This document shows, piece after piece, positions 5,623-5,830 of a stretch of DNA of 5,830 nt. The stretch covers positions 1 through 5,830 of the forward strand of contig JAABRJ010000059.1 in NCBI GenBank assembly GCA_011390985.1. The letters run 5' to 3'. The DNA is from Desulfobacteraceae bacterium. GTDB taxonomy: Bacteria > Desulfobacterota > Desulfobacteria > Desulfobacterales > JAABRJ01. The position numbers and the translations under genes were made by a program. The notes beneath the pieces were generated by a model that saw nothing but the letters and a program-made list of their open reading frames with translations, was not told the origin of the DNA and did no database searches. The first letter of the stretch is position 1. The number at the start of each line of letters is the position of its first letter.

Positions 5623-5830
5623 TGAGGAATCTGGCAATTGCACGGCGCTATGCCAAGGCGCTTCTGTTGATCGGCAAGGAAGACGGCCAGGCGGAGACTT
5701 ACAAAGAGGAACTGGCCGGCGTGGCAGGTCTGGTCGATCGGCACGAGGCCCTTGGGCGGACCCTCAGCAACCCGCTGTATGATGCGGCCGGCCGCAAAGA
5801 GGTCCTCAAGTCCCTGATCGAGAAACTGGA
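5622..5830 (+). CDS. atpH: F-type ATP synthase subunit delta, N-terminal part (3' end outside window)
   Basis: Delta (the OSCP homologue) caps F1 and binds the b stalk. Only the first 69 codons plus two bases are present, read from ATG 5622, which overlaps the atpF stop by one base; AAGGTGG (5608-5614) serves as ribosome site. The start MRNLAIARRYAKALLLIGKEDGQ carries the family's N-terminal 'iArrYAkALf.ia' helix. The usual 'l..fl.nP......K...l' segment also appears (LGRTLSNPLYDAAGRKEVLKSL). The frame is open to the window edge. The order b', b, delta predicts alpha, gamma, beta and epsilon genes downstream. Confidence 0.93.
   Translation, partial: MRNLAIARRYAKALLLIGKEDGQAETYKEELAGVAGLVDRHEALGRTLSNPLYDAAGRKEVLKSLIEKL

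Noticed and set aside
5086..5643. 185-codon open frame on the - strand across atpF
   Set aside because: Leu/Phe-rich translation is the complement of the Lys/Glu coiled-coil codons of atpF; it has no family resemblance and no independent promoter or ribosome site.

Overview
This window is chromosomal housekeeping DNA from a Gram-negative bacterium. All genes are on the + strand. It joins the end of a rod-shape (elongasome) cluster to the beginning of an F-type ATP synthase operon, with a bactofilin gene between them. The gene order (mreC, mreD, PBP2, rodA, bactofilin, then paired ATP synthase b' and b genes followed by delta) points to a sulfate-reducer-type deltaproteobacterium (Desulfobacterota, perhaps near Desulfobacteraceae/Desulfosarcinaceae). 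So do the fairly GC-rich codons and the signal-peptide-like N terminus of the second b subunit. That placement is inferred from gene content and style, not from a database match.

Layout. 1-308: 3' end of mreC. 305-823: mreD, overlapping mreC at ATGA. 824-916: gap with two small inverted repeats. 917-2815: mrdA (PBP2, GTG start). 2881-3984: rodA, starting about 65 bases after the PBP2 stop behind a strong ribosome-binding site. 3985-4033: short gap with a 6-bp inverted repeat. 4034-4456: bactofilin. 4457-4585: the only clear promoter region, with a TTGACA box, an extended -10, a GC-only discriminator and a leader of about 85 nt. 4586-5011, 5011-5622 and 5622 to the window end: atpF', atpF and the start of atpH, joined by one-base TAATG overlaps. 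There is no gene-free stretch longer than 300 bases.

How the genes work together. MreC and MreD are inner-membrane scaffold proteins that couple the MreB cytoskeleton to wall synthesis. RodA polymerises lipid II into glycan strands, and PBP2 cross-links them and activates RodA. The bactofilin is a small beta-helical filament protein often involved in local wall synthesis or cell shape, so it fits as the last gene of the shape cluster. The ATP synthase genes encode the two different b-type stator stalk subunits and the delta subunit that ties the stalk to F1. They are probably transcribed mainly from their own promoter at about 4464-4493.

All catalytic motifs that can be checked are intact: PBP2 Ser322/Lys325, SCD 377-379 and KTG 534-536, and RodA Asp262. 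I found no mobile element, CRISPR array, tRNA, rRNA or broken gene, and no sign of an undescribed multi-gene system. The points most worth a second look are a Cys/Cys/His/Cys cluster in PBP2 that matches a known PBP2 zinc site, the rRNA-like promoter of the atp genes, and the secretion-signal-like N terminus of AtpF.
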